Assembly (NCBI GenBank): GCA_014871385.1
Contig: CM026426.1
Span: 35,961,918 to 36,025,917 of the forward strand
DNA length: 64,000 nt
Reading direction: 5' to 3'
Source: Ceratodon purpureus
Lineage: Eukaryota; Streptophyta; Bryopsida; Pseudoditrichales; Ditrichaceae
A program made the translations under genes and the position numbers. Shown one piece after another: positions 21,828 to 34,399 of this stretch. Under the pieces are notes generated by a model. It did no database searches and was not told the origin of the DNA. It saw only the letters and a list, made by a program, of their open reading frames with translations. Within the stretch, counting starts at the first letter, position 1. Each line of letters begins with the position of its first letter.

Positions 21828-23365
21828 ATTTTGGTCTCTTTGTTTGGGGTCAGCTTGTATGAAGTGTTTGTTTGTAATGCAAATGATCAAATGCTACTAT
21901 TGTTTTATAATCTTGATTCTTTTTTAATCTTCAATTTCTAATATTAAGGATTTAATTGTAATTTGGATATTAAACTTTTTCCATGGAAGTGTTAATAAAG
22001 AATAATCACGCACTACGTGTATGACGAGGGCACCAAACATTGCCATGCCACAACCACATGTAATTACCTGAATTAACCAATTTTAACAAAAGTAACACTA
22101 ATGTAACTTACTAAAAAGTACCAAAATCAGCACTACTTTGCTTCTTGTTCTGTAAATAGACGTGTTAAAAGTACGACTCTAGATAAATGCGGGGAAAAAA
22201 ACGTGAAGTAAATGTTAGAATGTTAATGGATAATTATGTTGTAAATGATCTCCATGAATTCCAACCTATCCATGCATGAGAATTCAAATGCACATCTAAC
22301 TAGCAGGGCACATTTGTTGCATAAAGGATATCTAGAACAGATGAAACGATGTGTTCCGTCTAAACCCATTCATCAAAATGAAACCAACAAAATTTCACGT
22401 AGTGAAAATTAGAGAAATTGACAATTACCTCTGAACCCGACCTTTACTTTGGGCAAAGGCATTCCAAAATCTCATGTAGGCAATTCAGCTTCGTCCGTGA
22501 CCCTCGCACAATTGTTGCCCTTTCCTATCGCGTACCCCGTTGCTAAAACACCTCTTTTGGCGTCATACCTTCAATGTAATGTCCTAGGCGTCGCTAAAAT
22601 ACTTTTCGGATATTGCGATAGTCTCGGTTTTCAGTGTATCCAGCAAGGGCCTAATCGTTGCTATGGACCTTGTTTTCTTGTTGTGATCCGACGGGATATA
22701 ACCTCCAATGGAAATATAACTGCTGACCATGACGCAAGTAGATATTAATCCACCTCCTGTCCATTGATGAATGCTTAGAAATACACTGAGAGGAAAACTA
22801 GAGAATCTTCCCAATATTGGTGGCCCCATAAGTATTGCCTACTATTTCTCAAAGCTCTTTTGTCTTCTTAAATATTAATCAATACCCACTCTTGAAAGTG
22901 TGCCATGTGGACATCCATGTAGGATTGATAATTACTAAAGTATGTAGGTGGGAACACACACTTTTTAATGGAGATAACACCCCCTCTTAAGACCTCCTCT
23001 AAGGCCAAGTGGGAACATACCCTAAAGACCCCATAATAAAGAATTTTGTTCTTCAACTTTCTAAAGGAAGCCTTGGTTGTGCAATTCTTTGGTTATCAGT
23101 CTTACAACCTAAAAAAGGGAATTGTAATTCTTTTATTTTAACATATACGTTTTTCTTTCTGCGTAAAGTTGTTCCTCGTTGAAAAAACTGGTAGATTCTT
23201 AGGAAATTTATTTGTGTTAATTTACTATGATGGTTCATCTCCATTCATCATGACATTTAATAACAAATTAATAACAAAGAATCAAAAAATTAATCAATTT
23301 ATTCTTCAATTTATATGAATTTTCATATCCAATTTTTTTCTTATTTGTGATAGGTATCCGATGTG
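21828..23365. other. AT-rich spacer
   Basis: No gene, TIR or LTR is recognised. The stretch 22449-22748 is less AT-rich and open for 99 codons, without domain features. Confidence 0.35.
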
Positions 23366-23520
23366 GGTGAGTTATACTCTCTATTGTACGCATACCCAAT
23401 AGATGCCATGAATCCAAATTTTTGGTAGAAGGTAGAAGTCATAATGAGGATAAATATGGTCATATAAAAATAATGGTAATCCTAAGAATTTTTGTATCCA
23501 ATTGCAATTCAAAATTTTAA
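23366..23520 (-). repeat. Local interspersed repeat, copy 1 (inverted)
   Basis: Its reverse complement matches 23690-23830, sharing AATTTTGAATTGCAA, TACTTAGGA-like and CTTCTACCTTCTA blocks. The two copies could fold into a hairpin with a loop of about 170 bp. Confidence 0.6.
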
Positions 23521-23689
23521 TAAGAAGGCTAAATTTTAATTTAAATATACAATAAAGTAGTTTTTCACTTTTCTCACTTTTTGTTACAGCATGTTGTCAT
23601 AGTAAGGAATAACTAGGTGTCACAAGAAGATGAGAAAAAGGTCATTTGATACTTCATTTTGTAATCAAACCAAAATTTGGAATCATTAC

Positions 23690-24035
23690 TATAATTTTGA
23701 ATTGCAACTGGACACAAAAATACTTAGGAATACCGTTATTTTTTATATCATTATATTGTTCCTCGTTTGTCTTCTACCTTCTATAAAAAAATTGGATCGA
23801 TGGCAGCTATTGGGTACCATATATGATTCTTTTTTAACAAAGCCCAAAAATTAGCAAAGTAGCTCTATTTCATAAACCGTTCATTTTTAACATACCAAAT
23901 TTGGCCTAAAAATGCTTTTTGTCCAAGCGGTGGTGCATCCAAAATTCATGGTCAACATCTCGTTGTAATGAGTGTGATAAATGTTTTTAGTGTGAGGTTT
24001 AGAAGTGGGATTGCAACACTTTTAACATGGTATCG
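23690..24035 (+). repeat. Local interspersed repeat, copy 2
   Basis: Shares with copy 3 a stretch of about 300 bp including GGTACCATATATGATTCTTT and AGCTCTATTTCATAA, estimated at 80-85% identity by eye. Confidence 0.7.
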
Positions 24036-24282
24036 TACATCCACTATAATACCCGAACATTCTCTTGAACACTAAACTATACAATTTGCCTTCAAGACAT
24101 ACCCTGTGTCGCGTGGATATGAAGTCGCGACGCCTGATGAGTAATATTGGCACATAGTATGTACTAGGGACAAATGATATGGTGTAGTAGTGCAGGGTAT
24201 GTCTCGATGATGTAACATTACTATGCGTACAATTGAGAGTATAACTCCGCCATATCGAAAATCTATCACTGGCAGGGAACTG

Positions 24283-24600
24283 TTTTAGGAATACCATTAT
24301 TTTTATATCATCATATATTTCCTCATTACAACTTCTACCTTCTACCAAAAATTTAGATCCATGACATCTATTAGGTACCATATATGATTCTTTTTTAAGA
24401 GAGGCCCAAAAGTTATCTGAGTAGCTCTATTTCATAATCCGTTCATTTTTAGCATACCAAATTTTGCCCAAAAATGCTTTATGACCAAGCTATGGTACAC
24501 GGAAAAATTTATGGTCAACGTTTTGTTGTAGTGGGATAAATGTTTTATTGTGAGGTTTAAAAGTGGGGTTGCAACACTTGTTACAAGGTACCGGTGACAT
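24283..24600 (+). repeat. Local interspersed repeat, copy 3
   Basis: Direct copy of 23732-24035. Both end with GTGAGGTTTARAAGTGGG-RTTGCAACACTT. About 250 bp of other sequence lies between the copies. Confidence 0.7.
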
Positions 24601-25209
24601 GGTATATTCGAATAGTGCAATTGATATTGAATGGGTCACAAGGCTATACACCGCCATAGGGGTACATACTATGTATGGCTAGCTACTATCTGGAGGTGCT
24701 TGGTTTCTCGCTAATAACCATGCAGGACAACCAAAATAAACACTATGATCCGGGTACATTTGGAAGGCCTTGACTTTGTGTATGGACGGGTTTGAGTTGT
24801 AGAACTTATTGACATGGTGGTACAAATTCGCAGAATTGAGGAAATAAAAGTTTTGTTCAAATTGTTTTGTATGAAAAGAATTTTACAGTTACTCTCAATT
24901 CTCCTTGCATTTCAACACAATTTGAGTAAAGACTGTGAGAAGTGGGGTAGCTAAAATAATATAACTTCACTTTTGGTGTTCTTTATAAGTTAATATCTCT
25001 GGCTCACAATTGCATATTTATGGATAATGACCACTGTTGAGTTATCAAGGATTGATTGCGGATGAAATATTTGGGGAACATCCGCAATTTTGTGTGAGGA
25101 TAAGTCTGTTTGAACACCCAACAAATGGAGTTATATAATTCATTACTTTTAAAATCTAATGTTGCATTAATAAAGCATAATTGTTCTTACAATAGTATAA
25201 GGGGAGAAA
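24601..25209. other. AT-rich spacer
   Basis: No feature recognised. Confidence 0.3.
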
Positions 25210-25575
25210 AACAAAGTGAACCAATGAAGTGCTTAGTTGTTTGTCGATTTCAATCTTTTTGCAAAAATTGCACATAAGTGATGCAAAGATGAAATTTGCT
25301 ATCAATGGTTTTGGATAATATAGAATCTAGACTTGTATTTCTACAACTTTAAAAGAAGCCTTTTGTGCAAACTAGACACGTTGAAGATAATATATGAGGC
25401 TTTCAAATACAAGCAAAGCCAATGCAATTGTTTGAAAAAGTAGCTACATAAGCATTCAAATACCACAAAAAATTCACTTCTCATGGGGTGCTTCCCTTTC
25501 ATACATTTGAGAGCTATTCCAAAATGGTCACTTCATATACTCATTAATTGGTTTAGAGTTCCAAAAAAAAGATAA
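25210..25575 (+). repeat. Dispersed repeat related to the TIR element at 62.7 kb
   Basis: Parallel to 62715-63000: AAAGTGAACCAA, then TTGCAAARATTGCACA, TTTCTACAA, and ATTAATTGGTTTAG-GTTCCAAAAA at the end. The right terminus is missing here, so this copy appears truncated or strongly diverged. Confidence 0.55.
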
Positions 25576-26506
25576 AAAAATCAATATTTTCATGAAAATA
25601 CTAATCCATGGATGATAAAATATTTTATATAAAAGTCAAGGATAGATATTGATACACTTGAGCACAAATTAAAACTGTACATTGCTTACAATTGATTATT
25701 TGCCAAAAAAGAAATAATAAATAAAAATAAGATATATTATTGACTTCTTATTTTTTTCAATTGCCCCCTTATTGCCTCAAACGCCATATTCATTAAAATG
25801 GCCATTCTACGTTATATTGGCCGCTACAAATGGTGTGACCTCAAAGAAATCAAAAATATTTTACACTGGCTGACCGCACTATCGATTACTTTTGTTGTTT
25901 TAGCCAGAAAGTATGACCTTTATTATAACTTAGAATGACGGCTTCAACGTATATGGCGTTCTCATGTCCTTCTTGTTTGACTTTCTTTGTTAGTCATCCT
26001 CTTTTTCATCTAACCCCTCTTTCATCCCCCTCTCTTTCCACTTTTCAGCTCTCTTCTATAGAGCTTTAAACAGAATTAATACCATTAAGGTATCAAAGAG
26101 TGAACGATAATCTCTTTGAAAATTTTTGAGGAAAAAAATCACAAACGGTTTGAATGTAGTTGATACAATATATTTTCAAAACTAAAGGTATAATTTACAT
26201 TATTCAAAGAATTTGTATAGTAAAATTTCAAAGAATGGTTCATTGAAATAATTTTTTTCTTAAGATGCTATCAAATAGCTTTTTATATTTATTTTTTATA
26301 AATTGTTATAAATCTTGGATGTCAACTACCTTGCTATAGGCAAAGAGAAGTCTAATGCTTCGATACATTTGTCAATATAATCTGTGTTGTTTCAAATTAT
26401 TTCTATTCAACAAAAAAAATTAAATGGAAGGTACAAGTGTGACATGATACATTAAAGATAAAAAGAAATACATAATATTACTAATTTGATAAACAGTTGT
26501 GACACT
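25576..26506. other. AT-rich spacer before element A
   Basis: No gene recognised. Long A/T runs. Confidence 0.3.
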
Positions 26507-27071
26507 AAAAAGAACACCTCTACTTATCCTCCCCGATCCCCTTTGAGTCTACTTGCACTTGATACCCTGTCACATACACACTTATCTGACTTAGACCGGA
26601 GATACCCTGGCGCAGCGGAGAAACCAGAGGGTAATTTTAGGACGAAGCACTGGACTTGGTCACTCTTGTAACCACCTGCCACTAAGACTCTTCACCTTTT
26701 TCGCTGACTCTGACGCACTAATTGCTCACACAATACACACAAGATGCCCAAAACGTGTAAAGCTTTACTCAAAATAAACTCTCACACAAGCACTTTTAAG
26801 GCACAATAACTCAATGTTTCTACAGTGATCCATTCCCCCTTAAGTATTCTCCTATACGATCACCCCACTCCTTTCCCTTGCAACTCAGCCGCCACATTTA
26901 TCTTGTTACTAACAAATTTACCTACTCTTGATAACTACTTGCTGGTAGAACTAACCACCTGTGCTACCAAGTGTGCGGTCTGCGGTTGTGTCTCTTCCAC
27001 CACTTGTCTTCCAGATCAACCTCTTCTAAATGCCGAGTTGGAAGTGCTAGGTCAGCACATTCCTTGTCACA
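26507..27071 (-). repeat. Element A, 3' LTR (left in window)
   Basis: 565 bp. In element orientation it begins TGTGACAAGGAATG, after a purine-rich tract, and ends GGTGTTCTTTT. Confidence 0.85.
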
Positions 27072-27100
27072 TATGTGACAGTCCTCCCTTGCTTTAAGTG
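27072..27100 (-). other. Element A polypurine tract region
   Basis: On the minus strand GCAAGGGAGGACTG lies just before the LTR start, the expected place for plus-strand priming. Confidence 0.5.
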
Positions 27101-27229
27101 GGTGCGCCCTCGCCACCCAATAGTTCACCTTCATACATCCTCACATCTCTTCGGGCACGCTCCCATAGTTTTCCTTCAGCATCCAGCAATTAACACAAAC
27201 GGGCTGCCTCATCATCAACTGCGTCTCAT

Positions 27230-28270
27230 TCACTTGAATACCCCTTAAAAATAAAAGGGCCTTCCCAATTTTGATCCAGTGCACGTCGTTTGCCAGGCAC
27301 ATACATCTTTACCGTACAATTGATTTCAAGTCGCGGAAACCTCTCGGTTTTTCCCTTGCGCTTCGTGTAATCCTCCTGCTGTTCTCTCTGAGCCGTGGCG
27401 ATGTTCACTGCTACAGCTTTGTGTACATCTTCAAGAAGCTGAACTCGGTCCATAACCATGGAGCTCATCTCCTCCACGATAGCATGCTCATCGATAACTT
27501 CCTGGAACTTTTCCCTGATGTTGTCTAAGGAGAGTCTCGGAGCTCTACCTGTGAAAACAAAGTAGGGAGAGAATTTTGTACTGCCTTGATTGCTGAAGCG
27601 ATAGCCGTACAATACACGCCCCACATGGCGATCCCATTCATCTCCCCACTAGCTTGCCATTGCCGTTAATCCAACTTTCAGCGTTTGTACAAAGCGCTCG
27701 GCCATGCCGTTGCATTGTGGCTAGGCATGGGAAGTTCATTCATGCTTTATGCCATTGTGCTCACAGAGCTCATCAGACTCTGCGCATAATTCTGATCCGT
27801 TATCCGTCAATACTGCTCGTGGCACCCTATATCGACAAATCACTTGCGTTTCAAAGAAATCTGCGGCCGTGGCAGCATCGTGGCTAGTCACCTGCAACGC
27901 CTCTACCCATTTTGAGAAATGGTCGATGGCTATTAACACATACTGGCATCCTCTCTCGGTGATTTTTAACGGCCCTGCAGTGTCAATAGCGACACGATAC
28001 ATGAAATCCACCACCGGGATGCTATGTAGCTGGGCATTGCCGGACCTGAGACTCCCATGCATTTTTGTTAACTGGCAGTGTTTGCACTCTCCTACCACCC
28101 TCCTGACAGTCACTACTTGATCAGTCCAGTAGTAGTTTCGCATAATTGCTGCCAATGTGCGGCCTTTTCCTGCATGTCCCAAATCTTCGTGTACTTGTCC
28201 TACCACCTCTCCACGCTCTTCTAGCTTTGGCACTATCAAACCATCTTTGCAAATCCGACCCTCGTCCAAA
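27230..28270 (-). other. Element A integrase region (fossil)
   Basis: The zinc-binding region (HEDLGHAGKGRT ... CKHCQLTK), then the catalytic core blocks AIDTAGPL and LTDNGSE, then a C-terminal part. The order RT - RNase H - integrase places it in Ty3/gypsy. Confidence 0.8.
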
Positions 28271-28789
28271 TGGTACCGTGACTGAATCTGTATGTTAATG
28301 CGTTTCCGTTCCTTTCGATTCTAGCTTTCCTGCATGTGGTTCGTGATTATAAAATCCATAACATTGGTATCACGATGGATGTCCAACTCTGCCTTGTCCC
28401 TAGCTGAGTTCTCGGCCCTGCTTGATGACCCCTCGGCTTCTCGAATTAGTCCCCACAGCAAGTCTCTCGAATAAGCCTCGTATGGTCGTTTGCGACTACC
28501 ATGCTCTTGCTGCATGCATGCGTCCATGCTATCCAATGAAACTGGCTCAGATTCCATACTGGTCTCCTGCTCAGGTTGGTTGGGCGGATCGGTCGATGTC
28601 TTTGTCGTCACCGAATCATAAGTCGTGAGCTCTAGATTTGTACATGGGAGAGGGGAGTACGGCTCCTTCCCAACATTCTCCTCGTCACTGATCCGATCCA
28701 ACATGTGCACTCGATGTACGTGATCGCCAATCTCTGCCCCATTTTCTGGTGGTTGGCTGCTTGCGTTTCGGTATAAAGCATTTGCGTTA

Positions 28790-29100
28790 GAATGCTTGGC
28801 TCCAGAACTGTGAATAATTTTAAAGTCATAATCTTGGAGCATCATTATCCATCGCCTTCTTCGGCCGTTGGTATCTGATACGGTTGCCAACCACTCAAGT
28901 GGTCGGTGATTTGTCCTGATGGTGAACTCCTTGCGGTAAAGATACTGCCGAAAGTGCATTACTCCCCATATGAGTGCGTAACATTCATCCTCCATGGGGT
29001 GGTACTTCCGCTGTATGGCAGTTAGTCCTCTGCTAGCATAGGCCACCGGATGCTCTCTTTGACTGATCCTTTGCGACAATACCGCACCCACACCTGTCTG
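28790..29100 (-). other. Element A RNase H region (fossil)
   Basis: Blocks VAYASRGLT, YHPMEDECYALIW and TNHRPLEWL are typical of Ty3/gypsy RNase H. Confidence 0.8.
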
Positions 29101-29239
29101 CGACCAATCGACGTCAAGGATGAAAGGCAGTCTGAAATCTAGTCGGATGAGTACCGGTGCTGTAGCTAATCTCAGCCGTAGTGCTTCGAATGCATTCTGG
29201 CGGTTAGCGGTCCATACAAAAGGTTCGTCCTTCTTTGAG

Positions 29240-29760
29240 AGTTCAAATAATGGTGCCGCAATCTGGACATAGTCCCCGAATATATATCCTATAGTAGCCA
29301 GTAATGCCCAAGAAGCTCCTTATATTAGTCACATTCTTCGGTAATGGAAACTGCATAATGGCTTTGATCTTTTGCGGACTGGGTGCACAGCCGCTTCTTG
29401 ACACGGAGTGACCCAAGAAAACAAGCTCCACGAAACCAAACCTGCATTTATCAGGATTGAGCCGAAGCTGGGCATTGTGCAACTTCTATAGCACCCGTTC
29501 AATGTGCCGAAGATGCTCCTCCCAACCTTTACTGTGAATATTGACGTCGTCAACAGACACCTTGCACATCTCGTTTAAATCTTCTTCCAGCACTTGGTTT
29601 ATGATTCGTTGGAAAGTTGCTGTAGCATTTTTGAGTCCAAAGGGCATTACTGTCCACTCATACAGCCCTCTATTTGTGATGCTAGCCGTTTTCTTAATAT
29701 CAGGCTCATGCATTCTCATCTGCCAGAATCCTGACTGTAGGTCTAATGAAGAGAACCACT
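29240..29760 (-). other. Element A reverse transcriptase region (fossil)
   Basis: VMPFGLKNATATFQ and the active-site region VSVDDVNIHS are visible, then LNPDKCRFG and FLGHSVS. SVDD stands where Y/F-x-DD is usual. Confidence 0.8.
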
Positions 29761-30599
29761 GTCCGTCCCCTAACTGGTTAAGACATCGCTAATTAACGGC
29801 ATTGGAAAACTATCCTTCCTTGTCTGTTGTTTAAGAGGCCTATAATCACCACAAAAACGTTTACTGCCATCCCTCTTGGGAGGCAATGTCACTTTAGTTG
29901 CATATTCTGACTCACTGCTCCTCATCTTCCCAATCTCACATAGTGCTTCAATTTATTTCTGTACTTCCTTCTCCTCATAATCAGAAAGTTTGTTGGGAGC
30001 GCTTCTGCAGGGATAGAATCCATGGGTGTCTATACGGTGCTCTCCCACTGCACAATGACTGAATTCTGATTTGTCGACAGCAAATGCATGGCTGTTTCGC
30101 TCCAGTACCTCCCATAAAAGAGTCCCCTATATGGATCCGAGACTTAATGCTCGCCCACCGGTCAGTTGAGGTCATGTCTTTTGGTGTAGGCGGCGTACTA
30201 TTCTCCCCTTGCAGTTTTGGCTTTGCCGACCATCAAATCCAATCAGTGTAGTCATCGTCTTCTGCGGTAGAATTTAAAAATCTTTAGCGCTTGCTCGTTC
30301 ACGAGCAATCTGGTCATCTCCTGCGCCGTATTGTCATCGATCCAAGTAGTGAACTCGTCTGGCTCTATTTCAGCATCGAGTATTGCGCTACTGATCAGCT
30401 CGCGCATTATCTCTTCCTAGCTATCAGGTGATTCGCATTCTCCATCGCTGGATCCATCCAAACCACTGCTCTCCTGGGTCAAGGTATTCACCTGATATGG
30501 GAGACCATCCATGGTAGCTTCTGAACTCACACCCCCTTGCACATATATTTTGTCCTGTGCACAATCAATGACGGCCCGGGTAGCTAGCAGGAAGTCGTG

Positions 30600-31330
30600 G
30601 CCTCAGAGTACTTCATATGCATGGGTATGAATCACCATGACTGGTATAGTGCATTTGATTGCTCCAATGTTTAAGTGTACCAGTGGAATTTTTCCCACCG
30701 CATCCTCAACATTCCCTGATGCTGTGCAGTATTTGTCGCCACTTACCATGCTATCTATCAGTCCCAGTCGTCTGACTGCACCGAGTGAGCATATGGTGAT
30801 TGATAATCCCGTATCCACTCTAGCCATGAGTTCTCTCCCTTCTATTCGAACCTCCACACATAAGACTCCCTCACTCGTGCTTCGAAGGTGACACTCAGAT
30901 CTGATATCACTCGAGGTTTCCATGCCCATCCTCGATTCTTGCTCAGTTAATCGATGAATCTCATTCAATGGAAGCACCTGCTCGTCCTCTCCTGGGCCTC
31001 TGCGAATTTGTATCAAAGACTGCTCGAAGTCTACAACCGCCCCCATCTTTCCTAGGAAATCATATCCCAATAACATATCGTATGAGTTTGTGGAAGCCGC
31101 TAGGAAAGTGATGGAGCAAGATACACCTCCAACTGCAACTGTGGTCCTAAGCCTTCCTAAGGCCTTCTCTATTGCCCCGGACGCGGTCCTATACAGCTCC
31201 GCACCTGTTACTTCTTTCAACATGCCGAGCTCACGAACAGTGTCCGCAGCCAACACAGACGTGGTTGCACCGCTGTCTACTTGCCTGCTCACCTCCTGTC
31301 CTGCAATTTCTACCCTAAGATGCACCGCCT
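30600..31330 (-). other. Element A: two retropepsin-like domains in tandem (fossil)
   Basis: Two aspartic-protease-like segments follow one another: one with QVDSGATTSVL and a YDMLLGYDFL end (about 31.0-31.3 kb), and one with RVDTGLSITIC (about 30.6-30.85 kb). The flanking patterns (RELG / RRLG, then YRTASG / YCTASG) are alike, so this looks like a duplicated domain. Most Ty3/gypsy elements have one. Confidence 0.65.
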
Positions 31331-31779
31331 TGCCATTTCCCATGCTGAGCAACAGCTTAGTCACTTCCTCTGAGCTCATGGAATTAACAGGTGGTGCCTC
31401 GGTGATGTCAACAGGATGATTTTTGGGTGCACTTCGATTTGGCTTCACCCTTTTGATTAGATCCTCCAAGTACTCCATCCCACCAAGGAGTTTCATAATA
31501 CATTCCAGTGGACTCAGCGTCACCCGCCCCTTCATAAAATGTGATAGGATCTTTGATTTTTCTGCTAGGTCCCCTAAACCCTTGAGACTTGTTGCTTCTA
31601 GTAGCTCGGCCCTAACGCGAGGCAGGGGGTCATTAGTGCCAAATGGCGTGCGTCTTTTTGGCAATCGCGCTGTGGTGTGCGTGTCTGCCAAGTTCAGTTC
31701 CTGCGTGAGTTCCTCTAAATAATCTGCACCATCGTCTACAGTTATCCGTTCCGTTAGATGAGTAGCGTGTGCTTCTAAA

Positions 31780-31960
31780 GCAGGACGATGTTGGCATTCA
31801 TGATCGAAGTGCCCCATTCCTTTGCATAAACCGCATCTTACTCCGCACGCGATAGTGCGTTGCCCTGGCCCCTTGCACTTCTCACATAACGTATCCTTGT
31901 CCGGACATTCTAGGGCCCGATGGCCTTCCTTATAACACCTGTGGCACAAGAATGGACTGC
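31780..31960 (-). other. Element A zinc knuckles (fossil)
   Basis: A CCHC-type knuckle (CHRCYKEGHRALEC) followed by further Cys-rich units (CEKCKGPG, CGLCKGMGHFDHEC), as in gag nucleocapsid. Confidence 0.8.
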
Positions 31961-32618
31961 GAATACTTATCCGTCTCTCACTATTCTCCGTTGGTGTGGT
32001 GCCCACGATCTTTTGTACAATCGCGGTCATTGCGCTGCTCAGCGTTGCTAGATGGCGTTCTGTCTCGGATGCTCTCTGCAATATAACTGCATTCTCCTCT
32101 TCTTCGGGCAAGGCCTCGAATGGCATGTCACCAATCTTGCTTAGCCCCTTCTTTATTATAAGCACATTCGTTAATGCAGCATCAATATTCGCATAAGTAC
32201 GACCAATGAATGCTCGCTGTAGTTCAACCCTTAGTCCGCTGATGAATCTTTCCACCTACTCCGGATCAGGGATTTTACCCTTGTCAAACCAGCGTTCCAA
32301 GCGGTCATAATATGCTTGAACACGCTGCCTGGGTTCGTGTTTGATAGCGTCTACCTTCCCTTTTACTTCCACAGCATCATACTGAAAGAACTTCCCTTTC
32401 AAAGCTTCCTCTAAATCGTCCCAGGTGGTGAGTGGAGGTGTATGTCGTTTGACAAACTCTTTCGCCTTGCCACATAGATTGAGTCGAGTCACCTTGAACA
32501 ATATGTCGGATGAGTAATCCCATATTTCTGCCGTAATCTGCAGCCTCTCTCCCCAGTCGTACACATCTTCGTACTCCTTCCTGGCAAAGGTCTCGTCAAC
32601 GCCTTTCGGATTAGTCAT
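31960..32618 (-). other. Element A gag capsid-like region (fossil)
   Basis: Retrotransposon gag pattern: AKEFVKRHTPPLTTWDDL, LKGKFFQYDA, YYDRLERWF. Confidence 0.75.
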
Positions 32619-33194
32619 CTTGCTGATATGTCCCGATACTGTTCTAATCCTAGTTGTTGTCTATGGATATACCCTTACTGTATGGCCGTTACTTGACAAA
32701 GAGCGTAGCTGTGCTATGATATTCGTGAAACAGGCCTGACACTCCCTGTTCCACACAAATGGCTCATTCAACGTGGTGGCTATGCTCCACATGGGCGATA
32801 CATCTAATTCTACTCGCAACAGGGGTTGCACGATTCTCACAGTGTTCAAGAAATAAAACAAAGCTAATCTATTCGAAGGAGGATTGCAGTCTATACTAAT
32901 CAGTATGTAAAAAGAAAGTGCGTGTGAAAAGTGAACACTAGACAGAGCCATGTTTATTTCAACGCCTTTAAACCGGCAACCTCACCTTGCATGAAGATGA
33001 TCCTAAGTAGCAGTAGTATTATCACGATCAGCACCATACGGCTCTTCCACCCGTCATGGTATTCCCACATTTGTTCAGCCGGTGATGCATTGTGCGGACA
33101 CGAATGAGTAGGTATCTGTTGACGCCTCAATCATTTGGATCTGGGTGCTCCTGTCATCTTTAAATTTTGTCTCCTACGACTTGATTTGTAACCT
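32619..33194 (-). other. Element A leader between the primer site and gag
   Basis: No domain seen. It lies in the 5' untranslated position of the element. Confidence 0.5.
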
Positions 33195-33206
33195 GCTCTG
33201 ATACCA
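33195..33206 (-). other. Element A primer-binding site (initiator Met tRNA)
   Basis: The minus strand reads TGGTATCAGAGC directly after the 5' LTR end, complementary to the 3' end of plant tRNA-iMet. Confidence 0.9.
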
Positions 33207-33407
33207 AAAAGAACACCTCTACTAAACCTCCCCAATCCCCTTTAAGTCTACTTGCACTTGATACCCTGTCACATACACACTTATCTGACTCAGCCCGGAG
33301 ATACCCTGGCGCAGCGGAGAAACCAGAGGGTAATTTTAGGACGAAGCACTGGATTTGGTCACTCTTGTGACCACCTGCCACTAAGACTCTTCACCTTTTT
33401 CGCTGAC
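33207..33407 (-). repeat. Element A, 5' LTR, part next to the primer site
   Basis: Matches the first 201 bp of the left LTR, then is interrupted by element B after CTGAC. Confidence 0.9.
33403..33407 (+). other. Target-site duplication of element B, left copy
   Basis: CTGAC, identical to 39540-39544. The empty-site sequence TTTCGCTGACTCTGAC is present in element A's other LTR near 26698. Confidence 0.9.
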
Positions 33408-34190
33408 TGTAACAAACCTCCCAACATGTTTGCCACCAACTCTCAACAAAAAGACAAATAAGACAAGGGAAAGATAAAAACTCAGTAGAACTACAAAGAT
33501 CAAAATATATTGACTGAAGGCTCACCACCCAACCATAGAGAAGTGATCACCAGAGAAGTGTCTCACCATCTCCCCCCCGAGCCTTTATATATGAGTTCCT
33601 TCCCAAAAGGAACTACAGTCTATCTTAGGCTATGTCCCAGAGTCTAGCCTATTCATAGTTCATTCTATCTCCTTTACTCCTATATCTGGAGTAAAGGTAA
33701 TCCACAAATCCTTCTAGGTTCTTCTATCTCTCCAACTTAGAGACTCTTCTAGATCTTTCCATCTTCTTTACTCCTATATCTGGAGTAAAGGTAATCCATA
33801 GATCATTCTAGATCCTTCTATCTCTTTAACTCAGAGACTCTTCTAGATCTTTACTCCTATATTTAGGGTAAAGATAATTCACCACTATCTTTACTCCTAT
33901 ATTTAGAGTAAAGCTAATTCACTACTATCAGTAGTCTAATTCTAGTGTACCTCATCTTGAGTTGTCTAATTCTTGTACACATGTTCTCAATCTTGGAGTG
34001 GTCTGACTCCAATGCACTAAATATAGAGCTGTCTAACTCCAGTGCACATGTTCTCAATCTGGAGTTGTCTGACTCCGGTCCATCCATTCTCAGCTGGGAG
34101 TTGTCTGACTCCTTTCATCCTCTGCTTACACACTGTCCAATGTGATTAGAAGATTTCATTCATCCATCTATCAATGTAAGTTACATTACA
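33408..34190 (-). repeat. Element B, 3' LTR (left in window)
   Basis: 783 bp, plus-strand ends TGTAACAAAC and GTTACATTACA. Has internal repeats of the CTTTACTCCTATATCTGGAG / AGTAAAG type and a TATATAAAG box on the minus strand near 33583-33592. Confidence 0.93.
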
Positions 34191-34206
34191 ATCCTCCCCT
34201 TCCATT
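34191..34206 (-). other. Element B polypurine tract
   Basis: The minus strand reads AATGGAAGGGGAGGAT immediately before the 3' LTR start TGTAATG. Confidence 0.8.
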
Positions 34207-34249
34207 AAAAGTCATTGTCCTCAATAACAAAGTGAGGATAATCCCTTCT

Positions 34250-34390
34250 AAAATCAACTTCTCTCTCCCAAGAAGCTTCTTCTTCCGGATAATCCTTCCA
34301 CTTCACATAGAATCTACGGAATGTCTTATTCCTCAGATGCTGATTCTCCACCTTCAAAATCTTCTCTGGTTAAGCAAGTAGTTCTCCCTT
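34250..34390 (-). other. Element B chromodomain region (fossil)
   Basis: FYVKWKDYPEEEASWE at the C-terminal end of the integrase region is a chromodomain-like core, which places B among chromoviruses. In that clade it guides integration to particular chromatin. Confidence 0.75.
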
Positions 34391-34399
34391 AGGAGCAGT

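Noticed and set aside
26494-26511. Primer-site-like sequence at the left edge of element A (TGACACTAAAAAG versus TGATACCAAAAAG)
   Set aside because: Position and strand are wrong for a primer site; probably chance or a fuzzy LTR edge.
31090-31722. Plus-strand ORFs in element A
   Set aside because: They are antisense shadows of the gag-protease region.
33398-33407. A 10-bp target duplication for element B (TTTCGCTGAC / TTTCACTGAC)
   Set aside because: Placing the LTR end at TTACATTTCA gives equal 783-bp LTRs, a polypurine tract directly at the LTR start and an exact 5-bp duplication, which fits the family better.
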